A stretch of 64,000 nucleotides of DNA from JAEUIZ01 sp046155605. Its GTDB lineage: Bacteria; Planctomycetota; Phycisphaerae; Phycisphaerales; UBA1924. The notes below the pieces were generated by a model. The model was not told where the DNA came from. It saw only the letters and a list, made by a program, of their open reading frames with translations, and ran no database searches. The stretch covers positions 1-64,000 of the forward strand of contig JBJXFQ010000024.1 of assembly GCA_046155605.1 (NCBI GenBank), given 5' to 3'. The position numbers and the translations under genes were made by a program. This document shows, one piece after another, positions 34,220-43,154 of this stretch (the first letter of the stretch is position 1; every line of letters begins with the position of its first letter).

Positions 34220-35965
34220 ATGCCCGACAAAAACCTACTCCTGTATGGGGACAATCTCGATTTCCTCCGCGACCCCGCGCAGTTCCCCGCGGCATCGGTG
34301 GACTTGATCTACCTTGACCCCCCGTTCAACTCGAACGCCACCTATAACGTGCTCTTCAAGGAGATGACGGGTGAGCCTTCCGCCGCCCAGATCAAGGCGT
34401 TTGACGACACTTGGACCTGGGATGCAAAGGCGGCGGAAGAGGAGGCGGACCTGCTCGCTGACGCTCATACGCCGTCAAAGCTTGCCTCGCTGATCACCAC
34501 GCTTCATGGGTTTCTGGGGCCTTCGGCGATGCTCGCGTATCTCGTCCGGATGGCGATCCGCCTTGTCCATCTGCGACGCGTCCTGAAAGACACCGGATCG
34601 CTCTACCTTCACTGCGACCCGACCGCGAGCCACTATCTCAAACTGGTGCTCGATGCGATCTTTGGGCCGCAGCACTTTCTTAACGAGATCACCTGGAAAC
34701 GCACGCACGCGCACGGTTCCGCCAAGCGGTTCGGACCTGTCCATGACACGCTCTTTTTCTATGCCGCGAGCGAGAACTATGTTTGGACTTCCCCGTTGAT
34801 CCCTCACGATCCCTCCTACATCGCAAAGCACTTCAAACACGTCGATGAGAAGACGAAGAAGCGCTTTCAACCCATCACGCTCACTGGCTCAGGCATCCGT
34901 CACGGCGAAAGCGGCAAGCCGTGGAAGGGCGTCAACCCCTCGAAGGTTGATCGTCACTGGGCGATCCCCGGCGAAATCATGGATTGCTACAACCTGACCG
35001 GCCGTACGGTGCAGAACCGCCTCGACGCTCTTGATGATGCGGGCCTCATCTATTGGCCGAAAGACGGCCAGGGAACGCCCCGCCTCAAGTGGTACGCTGA
35101 CGACCTCAAGGGAATGGCTCTTCCCGACGTGTGGTCAGACGTGCCGCCGATCTCGGCCAACGCTGCCGAGCGCCTGGGTTACCCGACCCAGAAGCCCCTC
35201 GAACTTCTCAAGCGCATCGTCCTGGCATCGTCGCGCCCGGGCGACACCATTCTCGATCCGTTCTGTGGTTGTGGCACGACCATTGACGCCGTCGAGACGA
35301 TCAACCGCGAGCACCCCGACAATCCCGCCCGCCGCTGGATCGGCATCGACATCACTCATCTGGCCATCAATCTGATCAAGTACCGTCTCACTCGCTTCGA
35401 TCCTCCGCCCGCATACAAGGTGCAAGGCGAACCGGTCGACGAAGCCGGCGCGGAACAACTGTTCAAGGACCAGCCCTACCAGTTTCAATACTGGGCCTGT
35501 GGTCTGGTGGGCGCTCGCCCTGCCGGATCGTCGGTCAGCGCGCCGAAGAAAGGCAAGCGCGGTGCCGATCGGGGCATCGACGGGGCGCGATACTTCGTTG
35601 ATGACAACACGGGCCCCAAGACGATCCTCGTTCAAGTGAAGGGCGGGAAAGCCGGAGCCGCCGAGGTCCGGGATTTCCGTGGCACCATCGAGCGCGAAGG
35701 AGCGGCGATGGGGATATTCGTCACGCTGAACGAGCCGACCAAGCCGATGCGCGCGGAAGCCGCCAGCGCCGATGTCTACAGATCGCCAATCAACACGAAG
35801 GTCTCGGTGCCACGCCTCCAGATCGTGACGATCGCCCAACTCCTCAATGGCGGTTCGCCTCGGCAGCCTACGAGCGTTCTGCTCCCGCCCGGAACTGACT
35901 TTGATCGCACCTTCAAAAGGGCCGAGCGTCACGACGCGGGAGGACTGTTCGCTGGACCCCGTTGA
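34220..35965 (+). CDS. DNA amino-methyltransferase fused to a PD-(D/E)XK/Mrr-like nuclease domain
   Basis: A 581-residue protein. Residues 1-410 form a beta-class amino-methyltransferase (N6-A or N4-C): motif IV is DPPF at 33-36 and precedes motif I at 346-354 (DPFCGCGTT), the permuted beta order. An internal target-recognition region lies between them. The C-terminal ~150 residues contain GADRGIDG with D454, followed by ILVQVKGG with Q472 and K474: the D...QxK arrangement of Mrr-like endonuclease domains. This puts methylation and cleavage in one chain. No separate helicase, specificity or nuclease gene is nearby. The recognition sequence is unknown. There is no clear Shine-Dalgarno. Confidence 0.88.
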   Translation: MPDKNLLLYGDNLDFLRDPAQFPAASVDLIYLDPPFNSNATYNVLFKEMTGEPSAAQIKAFDDTWTWDAKAAEEEADLLADAHTPSKLASLITTLHGFLGPSAMLAYLVRMAIRLVHLRRVLKDTGSLYLHCDPTASHYLKLVLDAIFGPQHFLNEITWKRTHAHGSAKRFGPVHDTLFFYAASENYVWTSPLIPHDPSYIAKHFKHVDEKTKKRFQPITLTGSGIRHGESGKPWKGVNPSKVDRHWAIPGEIMDCYNLTGRTVQNRLDALDDAGLIYWPKDGQGTPRLKWYADDLKGMALPDVWSDVPPISANAAERLGYPTQKPLELLKRIVLASSRPGDTILDPFCGCGTTIDAVETINREHPDNPARRWIGIDITHLAINLIKYRLTRFDPPPAYKVQGEPVDEAGAEQLFKDQPYQFQYWACGLVGARPAGSSVSAPKKGKRGADRGIDGARYFVDDNTGPKTILVQVKGGKAGAAEVRDFRGTIEREGAAMGIFVTLNEPTKPMRAEAASADVYRSPINTKVSVPRLQIVTIAQLLNGGSPRQPTSVLLPPGTDFDRTFKRAERHDAGGLFAGPR

Positions 35966-36041
35966 ATGGTCGCGTGACGCCAGTCAAATACTTCATATGA
36001 CTGATGATCCGCCGTCCCCACGTCCCTCCGTCCCCTCTTCA

Positions 36042-37373
36042 TCACCGCTCCCTCATCAGCATCACCCCGCGCGCCCCCACCAGCGCCAGGCGCAGCATCC
36101 CCAGCGCCGACATCGCCGACAACTCCCGCACCACCTCCCGCGGCATCCCGGTGAACACGAACCGCCGTGTCTCGACCTCCATCTCGCATGCCCTCGCGAT
36201 CCAGACCGTCCCCACCGGCTTGTCGGCGCTCCCGCCCTCCGGACCCGCGATCCCGGTGATCGCCAGGGCGTGCTCCACTCCCGCCCGCGCGCGCGCGCCG
36301 GCGGCCATCGCCTCGGCCACCTCACGGCTGACCGCGCCTACCCGCTCCAGCACGCCCGTCGGGACGCCCAGGTCCGCCGACTTCCGCTCGTTGCTGTAGG
36401 TGATCCATCCGCCCACGAATGCAGCCGACGACCCCGGCACTCGCGTCAGCATTTCACCAAGCAATCCACCCGTACACGACTCCGCCACGGCCAGTCGCTC
36501 CCCGCGCGCACGCAGGAGCCCCACCACCGCGCCGGGTAGCGTCTCCTCTCCCTCGCCGAAGACATACGGCGACGCGAGTGCGCGCACACGCTCGGCCGTT
36601 GCCTCGATCTCGCGATCCAACTCCGATTCGCACGCCGACTCGGTACACGCGGCGCGCTCCGCGCGGATGCGGCACGACACCACCCCGCGCGAGGCCGTGG
36701 TCCCGACCGTGGGATGTCGGTCCCGCGCCATCAGGTCGCCGAGTCGAGCGGCGAGGTCCGACTCGCCGATGCCGAACGTGTGAACCGCGCGTGTGCGCAC
36801 GATCGTGACCGGGACGAGCCGCGGCACGACCGCGGATTCAAACATCGGCTTCATCTCGTGCGGCGGGCCGGGCAAACAGAAGACGTCCACACGACGCGGC
36901 TCGTGCGCGTGCGAAGCGCACAAAGCGGGTTCGTGCGCCGGCAGTTGTGCGCGCAGGCCCGGCGCGGTGCCGTGCGGATTGGGGATGGCTTGTGCGGAAC
37001 TTGGCCGCAGCGCCTGCACGCGATTGATCGGCGGCATGTCGCGGCCGGCGGCGCGGTAGCGGCGCACGATCGCGTCCAGCGACTCGGCGTCCTCGACCAG
37101 CGGTTCGCCGAGCGCGTCGGCGAGGGCGTGGCGGGTGAGGTCGTCGGCGGTGGGGCCGAGGCCACCTGTGATGAGGATGAGATCGGCGGATTGGGCGAGG
37201 TCGCGGAGCGCGCGCACGATCGCGGCGCGGTCATCGGGGATGGTGAGGTGGCAGGCGGGGATGATACCGCGATCGACGAGTTGCTGTGAGAGGTAGCGGG
37301 AGTTGGTGTCGAGGGTCTGGCCGAGGGTGAGTTCGTCGCCGATGGAGAGGATGGCGGCGCGGCGGTGGGGCAT
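36042..37373 (-). CDS. cinA: CinA-family protein (nicotinamide-nucleotide amidohydrolase type)
   Basis: A 443-residue two-domain protein. The N-terminal COG1058/MoaB-like domain has ILSIGDELTLGQTLDTNS and ITGGLGPTADDLTR plus a CLPGPPHEM segment. The C-terminal PncC domain has LAVAESCTGGLLGEML, WITYSNERK and AITGIAGPEGGS. CinA-type proteins cleave pyrophosphate bonds in ADP-ribose and deamidate nicotinamide mononucleotide to recycle the pyridine ring. The middle section around residues 100-200 contains an insert (ALRPSSAQAIPNPHG to SHAHEPRR). It is convergent with the methyltransferase gene (76 bp apart). Confidence 0.93.
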   Translation of the reverse strand: MPHRRAAILSIGDELTLGQTLDTNSRYLSQQLVDRGIIPACHLTIPDDRAAIVRALRDLAQSADLILITGGLGPTADDLTRHALADALGEPLVEDAESLDAIVRRYRAAGRDMPPINRVQALRPSSAQAIPNPHGTAPGLRAQLPAHEPALCASHAHEPRRVDVFCLPGPPHEMKPMFESAVVPRLVPVTIVRTRAVHTFGIGESDLAARLGDLMARDRHPTVGTTASRGVVSCRIRAERAACTESACESELDREIEATAERVRALASPYVFGEGEETLPGAVVGLLRARGERLAVAESCTGGLLGEMLTRVPGSSAAFVGGWITYSNERKSADLGVPTGVLERVGAVSREVAEAMAAGARARAGVEHALAITGIAGPEGGSADKPVGTVWIARACEMEVETRRFVFTGMPREVVRELSAMSALGMLRLALVGARGVMLMRER

Positions 37374-37467
37374 GGGGCACGATAGGGCGGCCGCGTCGAG
37401 GCATGATTCTGCTGGTGATTCTGGAGAGCAAGATCAACGTGCGGAAGGGACAGAAGAAGTGAAGAGA

Positions 37468-37529
37468 AGAATCGACGGGGACCGTCGATCTATCCAAGAG
37501 AATCGACGGGGACCGTCGATCTACCCAAG
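37468..37529. repeat. two tandem 31-bp repeats, each a perfect hairpin
   Basis: Two direct copies of a 31-bp unit lie at 37468-37498 and 37499-37529 and differ at one base (TATCC versus TACCC). Each has the perfect dyad ATCGACG...CGTCGAT around a GGGAC loop. They lie in the 159-bp gap between cinA and the upstream small membrane protein gene. Confidence 0.85.
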
Positions 37530-37532
37530 GCG

Positions 37533-37850
37533 CTAGGCCTTTGCCTGACCGGCGCGAATCAGGGTCTCGGCATCTTTGGGGTCGATGGTGCCCCAGGCCA
37601 CGCCGCTGGCGATGTTGTCACGGAGGGTGTCGCCCTCGCCGGCCTCTAGGATCGCCTTGGCATCGGCGGGCGAGATCGAACCCTCGGCGACGTAGGCGGC
37701 GATCTCGCGGCGGGACTCCTCTTTCGCCGCGGTGCGGCGCACCTTCGTGATGGTGCTCGAGATGAGCCAGGTGATGATGACGACCACGCCGCCACCGATG
37801 CAAAACGCCCAGAAGACAACTGGCATGAAGACGGTGCTTTGTGATGACAC
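37533..37850 (-). CDS. small membrane protein with SHOCT-like tail
   Basis: A 105-residue protein started by GTG, with GAGG about nine bases upstream. One hydrophobic helix (about 10-33) is followed by a charged segment with ESRREIAAYVAEGSISPADAKAIL, which resembles the short C-terminal SHOCT-type motif found in membrane-associated proteins, and a further AWGTIDPKDAETLIRAG copy of the same pattern. The next gene upstream is a shorter paralogue with the same RREIAAYxAEGS core. Function is unknown. Confidence 0.72.
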   Translation of the reverse strand: MSSQSTVFMPVVFWAFCIGGGVVVIITWLISSTITKVRRTAAKEESRREIAAYVAEGSISPADAKAILEAGEGDTLRDNIASGVAWGTIDPKDAETLIRAGQAKA

Positions 37851-37890
37851 GATGGGATACCTCGCTTTTGAGCCTCAACGCCTTGTTGGA

Positions 37891-38127
37891 TTACCCGCAG
37901 CGCTTGCGGAGGGATTCGCCCGCGACGAGCAGACGCTCGCCCTGCTCGGGGGTCATGGAGCCCTCGGCGATGTAGGCGGCGATCTCGCGGCGGCTGCGTT
38001 CTTGGGTGATGGAACGAACGACCGCCTTGATCCCGCCGCTGACGATCGCGGTGATGGCGATGAGCGCGCCAACGACGAGGGCCAGGGTGTCGGGCGAGAG
38101 CACTCTGTTGATCAGATCGTTATTCAT
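37891..38127 (-). CDS. paralogous small membrane protein
   Basis: A 78-residue protein. One hydrophobic helix (about 13-33) is followed by RSRREIAAYIAEGSMTPEQGERLL, nearly the same core as in the neighbouring gene 40 bp downstream, so the pair arose by tandem duplication. The start is the ATG at 38127 with a strong GGAGG six bases upstream. An ATG at 38151 is in frame but lacks a ribosome site and would add eight residues. Function is unknown. Confidence 0.75.
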   Translation of the reverse strand: MNNDLINRVLSPDTLALVVGALIAITAIVSGGIKAVVRSITQERSRREIAAYIAEGSMTPEQGERLLVAGESLRKRCG

Positions 38128-38182
38128 CGCGAACCTCCGTGCCAGGTTCATCGGAACGAGGCGAGTCGAGTTTCACGGCACG

Positions 38183-38881
38183 ATGCAAGTCTATGCTCGG
38201 CTATCCGAACAGAGAGCGAAAGAACACGGGTTGTTGGAAGACGGCATGGATCCAATCGAAGGGCTGTTGGCGGCATATCGCGAGGGGTTCTTCCCGATGG
38301 GCGACAGTGCGCGCCCTGGGCCGCTGACGTGGCTCAATCCGGAGCGTCGCGGGGTGATCCCACTTTGGGAAGCGGAGGGGTTTCATGTGCCGCGTCGATT
38401 AGCGAAGAGGCTGCGTGGCCGACCGTTCGAGATCGTGGCGGACGAGGACTTTGGGGCGGTGATCCGGGCGTGTGCCGAGCCTCGCAAGGACGAGACGGAG
38501 ACCTGGATCGATTCACGGATTCTTGCGCTGTATGAGGCGTTGGCGGCCAGGGGCCACGCGCACAGTGTGGAGGCGCGGCTTGGGCCGGAGCGGACGCTGG
38601 TCGGGGGGCTGTATGGCGTGCATATTGGCGGGGCGTTTTTCGCTGAATCAAAGTTCAGTCGTCCCGAGCAGGGCGGGACGGACGCGAGCAAGGCGTGCCT
38701 GGCGCATCTGATGTGGCACCTTCGACGGCGCGGGTTCCGGCTGCTCGACGTGCAGTTCTGGACGCCGCACCTGTCGCAGTTTGGGTGCGTGGAGCTGGCG
38801 CGTGCCGCGTACCGAAGGGAACTTCGCGAGGCGTTGAAGGTGGAGACGGCATGGGGGCCGTTTGAGGCGATTACGGCGTGA
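38183..38881 (+). CDS. aat: leucyl/phenylalanyl-tRNA--protein transferase
   Basis: A 232-residue enzyme of the bacterial N-end rule that adds Leu or Phe to N-terminal Arg/Lys, marking proteins for ClpAP. The family motifs are present: YREGFFPMGD, LTWLNPERRGVIPLWE, FHVPRRLAKRLR, TWIDSRILALYEALAARGHAHSVE, GGLYGVHIGGAFFAESKFS and LLDVQFWTPHLSQFGC. The start was placed at the ATG 22 residues before MDPIEGLLAAY; an internal Met or a longer form cannot be excluded. Its last 11 bases overlap the 3' end of the convergent cyclophilin gene. Confidence 0.93.
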   Translation: MQVYARLSEQRAKEHGLLEDGMDPIEGLLAAYREGFFPMGDSARPGPLTWLNPERRGVIPLWEAEGFHVPRRLAKRLRGRPFEIVADEDFGAVIRACAEPRKDETETWIDSRILALYEALAARGHAHSVEARLGPERTLVGGLYGVHIGGAFFAESKFSRPEQGGTDASKACLAHLMWHLRRRGFRLLDVQFWTPHLSQFGCVELARAAYRRELREALKVETAWGPFEAITA

Positions 38882-41039
38882 AGCGAGGGTCGGTGATCGG
38901 GAACGGCGGGATCTCGCCCGAGAGGCTGGGATTGGTGGTGAAGATGCTTCCGGCGGAATCGATGCGGGTGAGTTGGGCGAAAATCGCCGTCTGCTCCTGC
39001 ACGGCGCCGCGCTGTGCGGTGGCGGTGACGGTGATGGAGTAGTGGCGGAACTTGGGGTCGGAGGAGATCCGTGCCATCACGTCGGTGAGCGTGCTGACGG
39101 GGATGTCGATTCGTTGGCGATTGGGGATGGTTCCGGTGCCGCCGGTGGGGAGGATGATCTCACCGTCGGGACCGTTGACGAAGTGGAAGCGGAGGCGATA
39201 GGAGAAGACGACGGTGGAATCGGAGTAGGGATTCCAGAGCGAGATGACCTCCTGATTCGAGGAGCCGGGCGTGGGGTCGGTGAAGCCGTCGGCGAAGAAG
39301 ACTTCCTGCGTGGAGGTGTCCTGGAAGGTGCTGGCGATGGTGTCGCCTTCGGCGATGCTGATGTAGGCCGCGGAGACCCTTGCGGCGTTGGAGCGGACCG
39401 AGTAGCGGATCGTGAAGAACTCGTCGGTGGGGATGCCGACGTTGGCGATCGTGAGGTCGAGGTCGCGGCGGCGCTGGCTGGGCGTGAGGGTGAAGGGATC
39501 GTTGTTGGTCAGCACGCTGCCATCGCTGAGGATGAACTCGAAGTCGACGGTAACGGTGGCGGGCGTGTCGCCCGTGAAGAGCACGGAGATCGTGGCCTGG
39601 CCGGAGGCGGTGATGATCGCCCCGGGCAAGATGCCCTGGAACGAGCCGCCGCCGAACTGGCCCAACTCGGTGGATGCGCGGGCCGGGAACGCGCGATACT
39701 GGCTGAGCGCGGCGACGATCGGTTGGTTAGAGACGACGCGGACGGAGTAGAGCCCGTCGGGAACGTTGGTGAGCGAGTTGATGTTGAGGCCGCCGCGGCG
39801 ATAGGCCTCGAGGGTCTTGCTGATGGCGAAGGAGGATCCGGTTTCGGAGTAGAAGGTGGCGGTGATGGAGACGTTCTGCCCGGTGAGGTTTTGGTAGACG
39901 AGGAACGAGGCGAGGCCGGAGCCCTTCTGTCCGGCGGCGAAGTCCCAACTCTGGAGTTGTGCAGCGGGGATCTGTGCGGGCCGGAAGAACGCCTCGCCTG
40001 CGGTGGCCCCGAAGTCGCGGTGGTTGATCGAGGCGGAGAGCGGGCGGGTGGACCGGACCTCATAGGCGAAGGGCGTATCGGCGCGCACCTTATCGACCGT
40101 GGGGTCGCCGCCCTTGGAGACCTGGACGGAGAGGTGCCCGCCCGCCACGAGCGTGCCAAAGTCGATGACCTTGTCGCGCAGCCCGCCCTCGTAGCGGGCG
40201 ATGACCTGGTAGGCGGTGTCGGAGTTGGGGTCCTCGTTGAAGAGTTCGATGGAAGAGACGATCTTGCCGCTGCGGTAGCCGTCGGGGAAGTAGGCGGATT
40301 GACCGATAAAGGAGCGGACCTCGGCGGGCTTGATGACCTCGGCATCGATGAGGTAAACGAGGTCGGTGTTGTTCGCGCCGCTGAGGGGCACCTCGGTGAA
40401 GGCACCGTTGCCCGAGGTGTTCATGAACGTGTCGAGGTTATCGACCCGGAAGGCCGCGATGGTCGTGATGACGTCCCAGCCCTTGATGACGCGGCCGAAG
40501 ACGGTGAAGCCGCCGTTCTGCCCGTTGAGATTGCCCGAGTTGTCGTCGAGATTGAAGAAGAACTGGCTCGTGGCGGAGTTCGCGTTGCCACCGACCTTGG
40601 CCATGGAAACCGTGCGCTCGATGTTGGAGCGGCCCACGTCAAACTCGTTCAAGATCGGTGGATCTGTCATGACGTTCATCGAGCGGGGCGGTGCCGTGGC
40701 GTTCCGATTGAACGAGAACCCGCCGCCCTGGAGAACGAAGGCCTCGGCGAGGCGATGGAAGAAGGTGTCGTCCAACCGGCCCGACCTGACGTAGTTCAGG
40801 AAGTTGGCGGTGGTGATGGGAGCGGCGGAGGCCGTGCCTGGACCGGCCTGGTCGTAGAGTTCGATATCGACGAGGCCCTGGGAGAGTTGGAAGCGCACCA
40901 CCGTGTTGTCGGGATTCTCCATGTCGGCGAGCGTCGGAAGGTTGGCGAGGAAGGGTGAGTTGTAGAGCGCGAGGCGCGGCTCGAGCGGCTCAAGAACGGC
41001 GTGCGATGCGGAACGACGACCTGACTTCCTACGAACCAT
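38871..41039 (-). CDS. exported peptidylprolyl isomerase, cyclophilin type, with LEPR-XLL motif
   Basis: A 722-residue protein. The N-terminus has SHAVLEPLEPRLAL, matching the LEPR-XLL motif that precedes surface-protein domains in planctomycetes. Residues ~35-230 are a cyclophilin-type PPIase: VRFQLSQGLVDIELYD, TTANFLNYVRSGRLDDTFFHR, FVLQGGGF, NSATSQFFFNL and FTVFGRVIKGWDVI. The later 450 residues are beta-rich with repeat-like segments and unidentified. An extracellular folding helper or adhesin fits. The ATG has GGAG seven bases upstream; an earlier in-frame start at 41324 would prepend low-complexity sequence. It is divergent from the esterase gene. Confidence 0.88.
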   Translation of the reverse strand: MVRRKSGRRSASHAVLEPLEPRLALYNSPFLANLPTLADMENPDNTVVRFQLSQGLVDIELYDQAGPGTASAAPITTANFLNYVRSGRLDDTFFHRLAEAFVLQGGGFSFNRNATAPPRSMNVMTDPPILNEFDVGRSNIERTVSMAKVGGNANSATSQFFFNLDDNSGNLNGQNGGFTVFGRVIKGWDVITTIAAFRVDNLDTFMNTSGNGAFTEVPLSGANNTDLVYLIDAEVIKPAEVRSFIGQSAYFPDGYRSGKIVSSIELFNEDPNSDTAYQVIARYEGGLRDKVIDFGTLVAGGHLSVQVSKGGDPTVDKVRADTPFAYEVRSTRPLSASINHRDFGATAGEAFFRPAQIPAAQLQSWDFAAGQKGSGLASFLVYQNLTGQNVSITATFYSETGSSFAISKTLEAYRRGGLNINSLTNVPDGLYSVRVVSNQPIVAALSQYRAFPARASTELGQFGGGSFQGILPGAIITASGQATISVLFTGDTPATVTVDFEFILSDGSVLTNNDPFTLTPSQRRRDLDLTIANVGIPTDEFFTIRYSVRSNAARVSAAYISIAEGDTIASTFQDTSTQEVFFADGFTDPTPGSSNQEVISLWNPYSDSTVVFSYRLRFHFVNGPDGEIILPTGGTGTIPNRQRIDIPVSTLTDVMARISSDPKFRHYSITVTATAQRGAVQEQTAIFAQLTRIDSAGSIFTTNPSLSGEIPPFPITDPRFTP

Positions 41040-41357
41040 CGCGACACTCCTTGAACAACTTGCCTCCGAACGTCCCGCGTCCATTGCGGACCTGGGAGGA
41101 CCGTGCTGCCACAGATTAGCCCGCGTTCGTCGCGGACGCCAGCGCCCCCCCCAACGCCCCCACCGCCGGCGAGTTCCTCCCGGTTGCGGAACGGTAGGCC
41201 ATTCCCCTTCGACGGAGGCGTCGCGGAGGGGTAAGGGGAACTGGTGAGGGGCTTGTGTGCAACGAGAGGCTGCGTCGGCGGAACAATCTGGCAGCGGTGT
41301 CGAATTCGGACCCGGTTCTCGCAATCAGGGCGAGACCATCACTCGTAGGAGGTGCCC
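41040..41357. other. divergent promoter region between cyclophilin and esterase genes
   Basis: This 318-bp gap holds an inverted repeat, TTCCCCTT...AAGGGGAA (about 41202-41243), and GGAG/GGAGG sites at each end serving the flanking genes. I do not find promoter hexamers I would defend on either strand, nor an RNA gene. Confidence 0.4.
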
Positions 41358-43154
41358 ATGAACGAACTCGTCCTCGCGTTGCTGATCGCCACCCAGCCCG
41401 GCACGTCGGAGATCGTCCCGCCGCCCGCGACGGCCTGGATCGAGCGGCAGGCGATCCCATTCACCACGTCGGAGGCCGGCAACGGCTTCGATGACCTGGC
41501 GAGGCTCAAAGACGTGGTTGGCGACGCCCGGATCGTCTCGTTGGGCGAGGCGACGCACGGGACGCGCGAGGCCTTCCAGATGAAGCACCGGATGCTCGAG
41601 TACCTCTGCACCAACATGGGGTTCTCGATCTTTTCGATCGAGGCCAGCATGCCCGAATCGTTCCGGCTCAACGAGTATGTGCTCGACGGCAAGGGCGACC
41701 CAGCGACCCTGATCGGCGGGATGTACTTCTGGACCTGGAACACGGAGGAAGTGCTGGCGATGGTGAAGTGGATGCGCGAGTTCAACCTTTCGGGGAAGGG
41801 TCGGGTGCAGTTCACAGGCTTCGACATGCAGACGCCGGATGTCGCGTCGCGGATCGCGACCGAGTTCATCGCCGCCAGCGCGCCGGACCTGCTCGACGAG
41901 GCGAAGGAGACGTTCGGGGACGTGAAAGAGGCGTTCAAGAGCATGGGTTCGAGCGGCGGCGACGCGTTCGGTGTGGGGACGTCGTCGTTCCCGGTCGAGG
42001 CGGCGCGCGGTAAGAAACTGGTGCTCTCGGGATGGATCAGGACCGAGCGCGTCAACAACGGATGGGCCGGCTTCTGGTGGCGCTGCGACGGCGCGGACGG
42101 CAACGTGCTCGCGTTTGACAACATGAACAAGAGCGGACCCAAGGGCATGAGCGATTGGCAGCGGTACGAGGTCACACTCGACATTCCCGCGGAGACCGTC
42201 AATATCAACTGGGGCGTCCTCATGCCCGGCACGGGAGCGGCGTGGTTCGACGACATCGAGATCACGCTCGACGGCAAGCCGTACACAGACCCAGCGCGAT
42301 TCAGCCTTGATTTCGAGGACGACGGGGTGCGGTTCATGTCGATCGGGGGACAGCCGAACTACGCGGGGAAGCGTGTGCAGGAGAAGCCCCACGGCGGGAC
42401 GACCTGCCTGGAACTCCGCCACGTCGCGGAAGGCAAGAAGGTGGACAAAAAGCAGGCGTTGGCGAAGGCCGACGCGCTGGTGGCGAAACTGAAGGAGCGG
42501 CGTGACGCGCTGGCCGCGGCGACGACGCCCAAGGATGCCGACTGGGCGATCCAGAACGCTCGCGTGGTGGCGCAGGGGGCGAAGATGGTCGCGGGCGGGG
42601 CGGGCGGGAGCAACATCCGCGACGAATCCATGGCGGACAACGTGGCATGGATCCTCGAGCAGAATCCCGGGGCAAAGATTGTGCTCTGGGCCCACAACGC
42701 GCATGTCTCACGCGGCACGATGTGGGGCTCGCGCTGGATGGGCAGCCACCTTACGAAGAAGTTTCCGGGACAGATGGTCGTGTTCGGCTTCGCGACGGCC
42801 AAGGGTCGATACACCGCGATTGCCGATGGGAAGGGTCTCTCGCAAGACAACGTGCTCGGGCTGCCGACGAACGGGAGCGTTGAGGCGTACCTGCAATCGA
42901 CCGGCATGCCGCGGCTGATCCTGGACCTTCGCGGCGCGAGCGCCGACGACCCTGGCTCGGCGTGGACGATGGACCTGCGTCCAATGCGGAGCATTGGGGC
43001 GATGGCGATGGAGACACAGTTCACGCCGTGCGTCGTCCGCGACCTCTTCGACGCAATCGTGTATCAGGAAGAGACGACGGCGGCGAGGCAACTCAAGTCC
43101 GCGCGGGCCAAAGCGGGCGAAGAACCCAAGGGCAACGGCGAGGTGAAGCCGTAG
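41358..43154 (+). CDS. erythromycin esterase-like protein with an inserted beta-sandwich region
   Basis: A 598-residue protein of the Ere/succinoglycan-biosynthesis-like family. The active-site signature GEATHGT (63-69, His67), SIEASMPESFRLNEYV, YFWTWNTEEVLAMVKWMREFN and the late WAHNAHVSRG all match. Between about 210 and 355 there is an insertion, VEAARGKKLVLSGWIRTE to AWFDDIEITLDGKP, resembling a carbohydrate-binding or galactose-binding-like sandwich that is absent from the classical ~400-residue enzymes. True macrolide hydrolysis is not implied; many relatives have other substrates. GGAGG stands five bases before the ATG, and the N-terminus may be a signal peptide. Confidence 0.85.
   Translation: MNELVLALLIATQPGTSEIVPPPATAWIERQAIPFTTSEAGNGFDDLARLKDVVGDARIVSLGEATHGTREAFQMKHRMLEYLCTNMGFSIFSIEASMPESFRLNEYVLDGKGDPATLIGGMYFWTWNTEEVLAMVKWMREFNLSGKGRVQFTGFDMQTPDVASRIATEFIAASAPDLLDEAKETFGDVKEAFKSMGSSGGDAFGVGTSSFPVEAARGKKLVLSGWIRTERVNNGWAGFWWRCDGADGNVLAFDNMNKSGPKGMSDWQRYEVTLDIPAETVNINWGVLMPGTGAAWFDDIEITLDGKPYTDPARFSLDFEDDGVRFMSIGGQPNYAGKRVQEKPHGGTTCLELRHVAEGKKVDKKQALAKADALVAKLKERRDALAAATTPKDADWAIQNARVVAQGAKMVAGGAGGSNIRDESMADNVAWILEQNPGAKIVLWAHNAHVSRGTMWGSRWMGSHLTKKFPGQMVVFGFATAKGRYTAIADGKGLSQDNVLGLPTNGSVEAYLQSTGMPRLILDLRGASADDPGSAWTMDLRPMRSIGAMAMETQFTPCVVRDLFDAIVYQEETTAARQLKSARAKAGEEPKGNGEVKP

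Noticed and set aside
38862..40958. Open frame of ~700 codons on the plus strand opposite the cyclophilin gene
   Set aside because: Gly/Asp/Glu-rich repeat composition mirrors the other strand, and the minus strand has a clear PPIase domain.
41358..43154. Macrolide resistance gene
   Set aside because: Only family-level similarity to erythromycin esterases, with a large insertion; no evidence of mobility or of macrolide activity.
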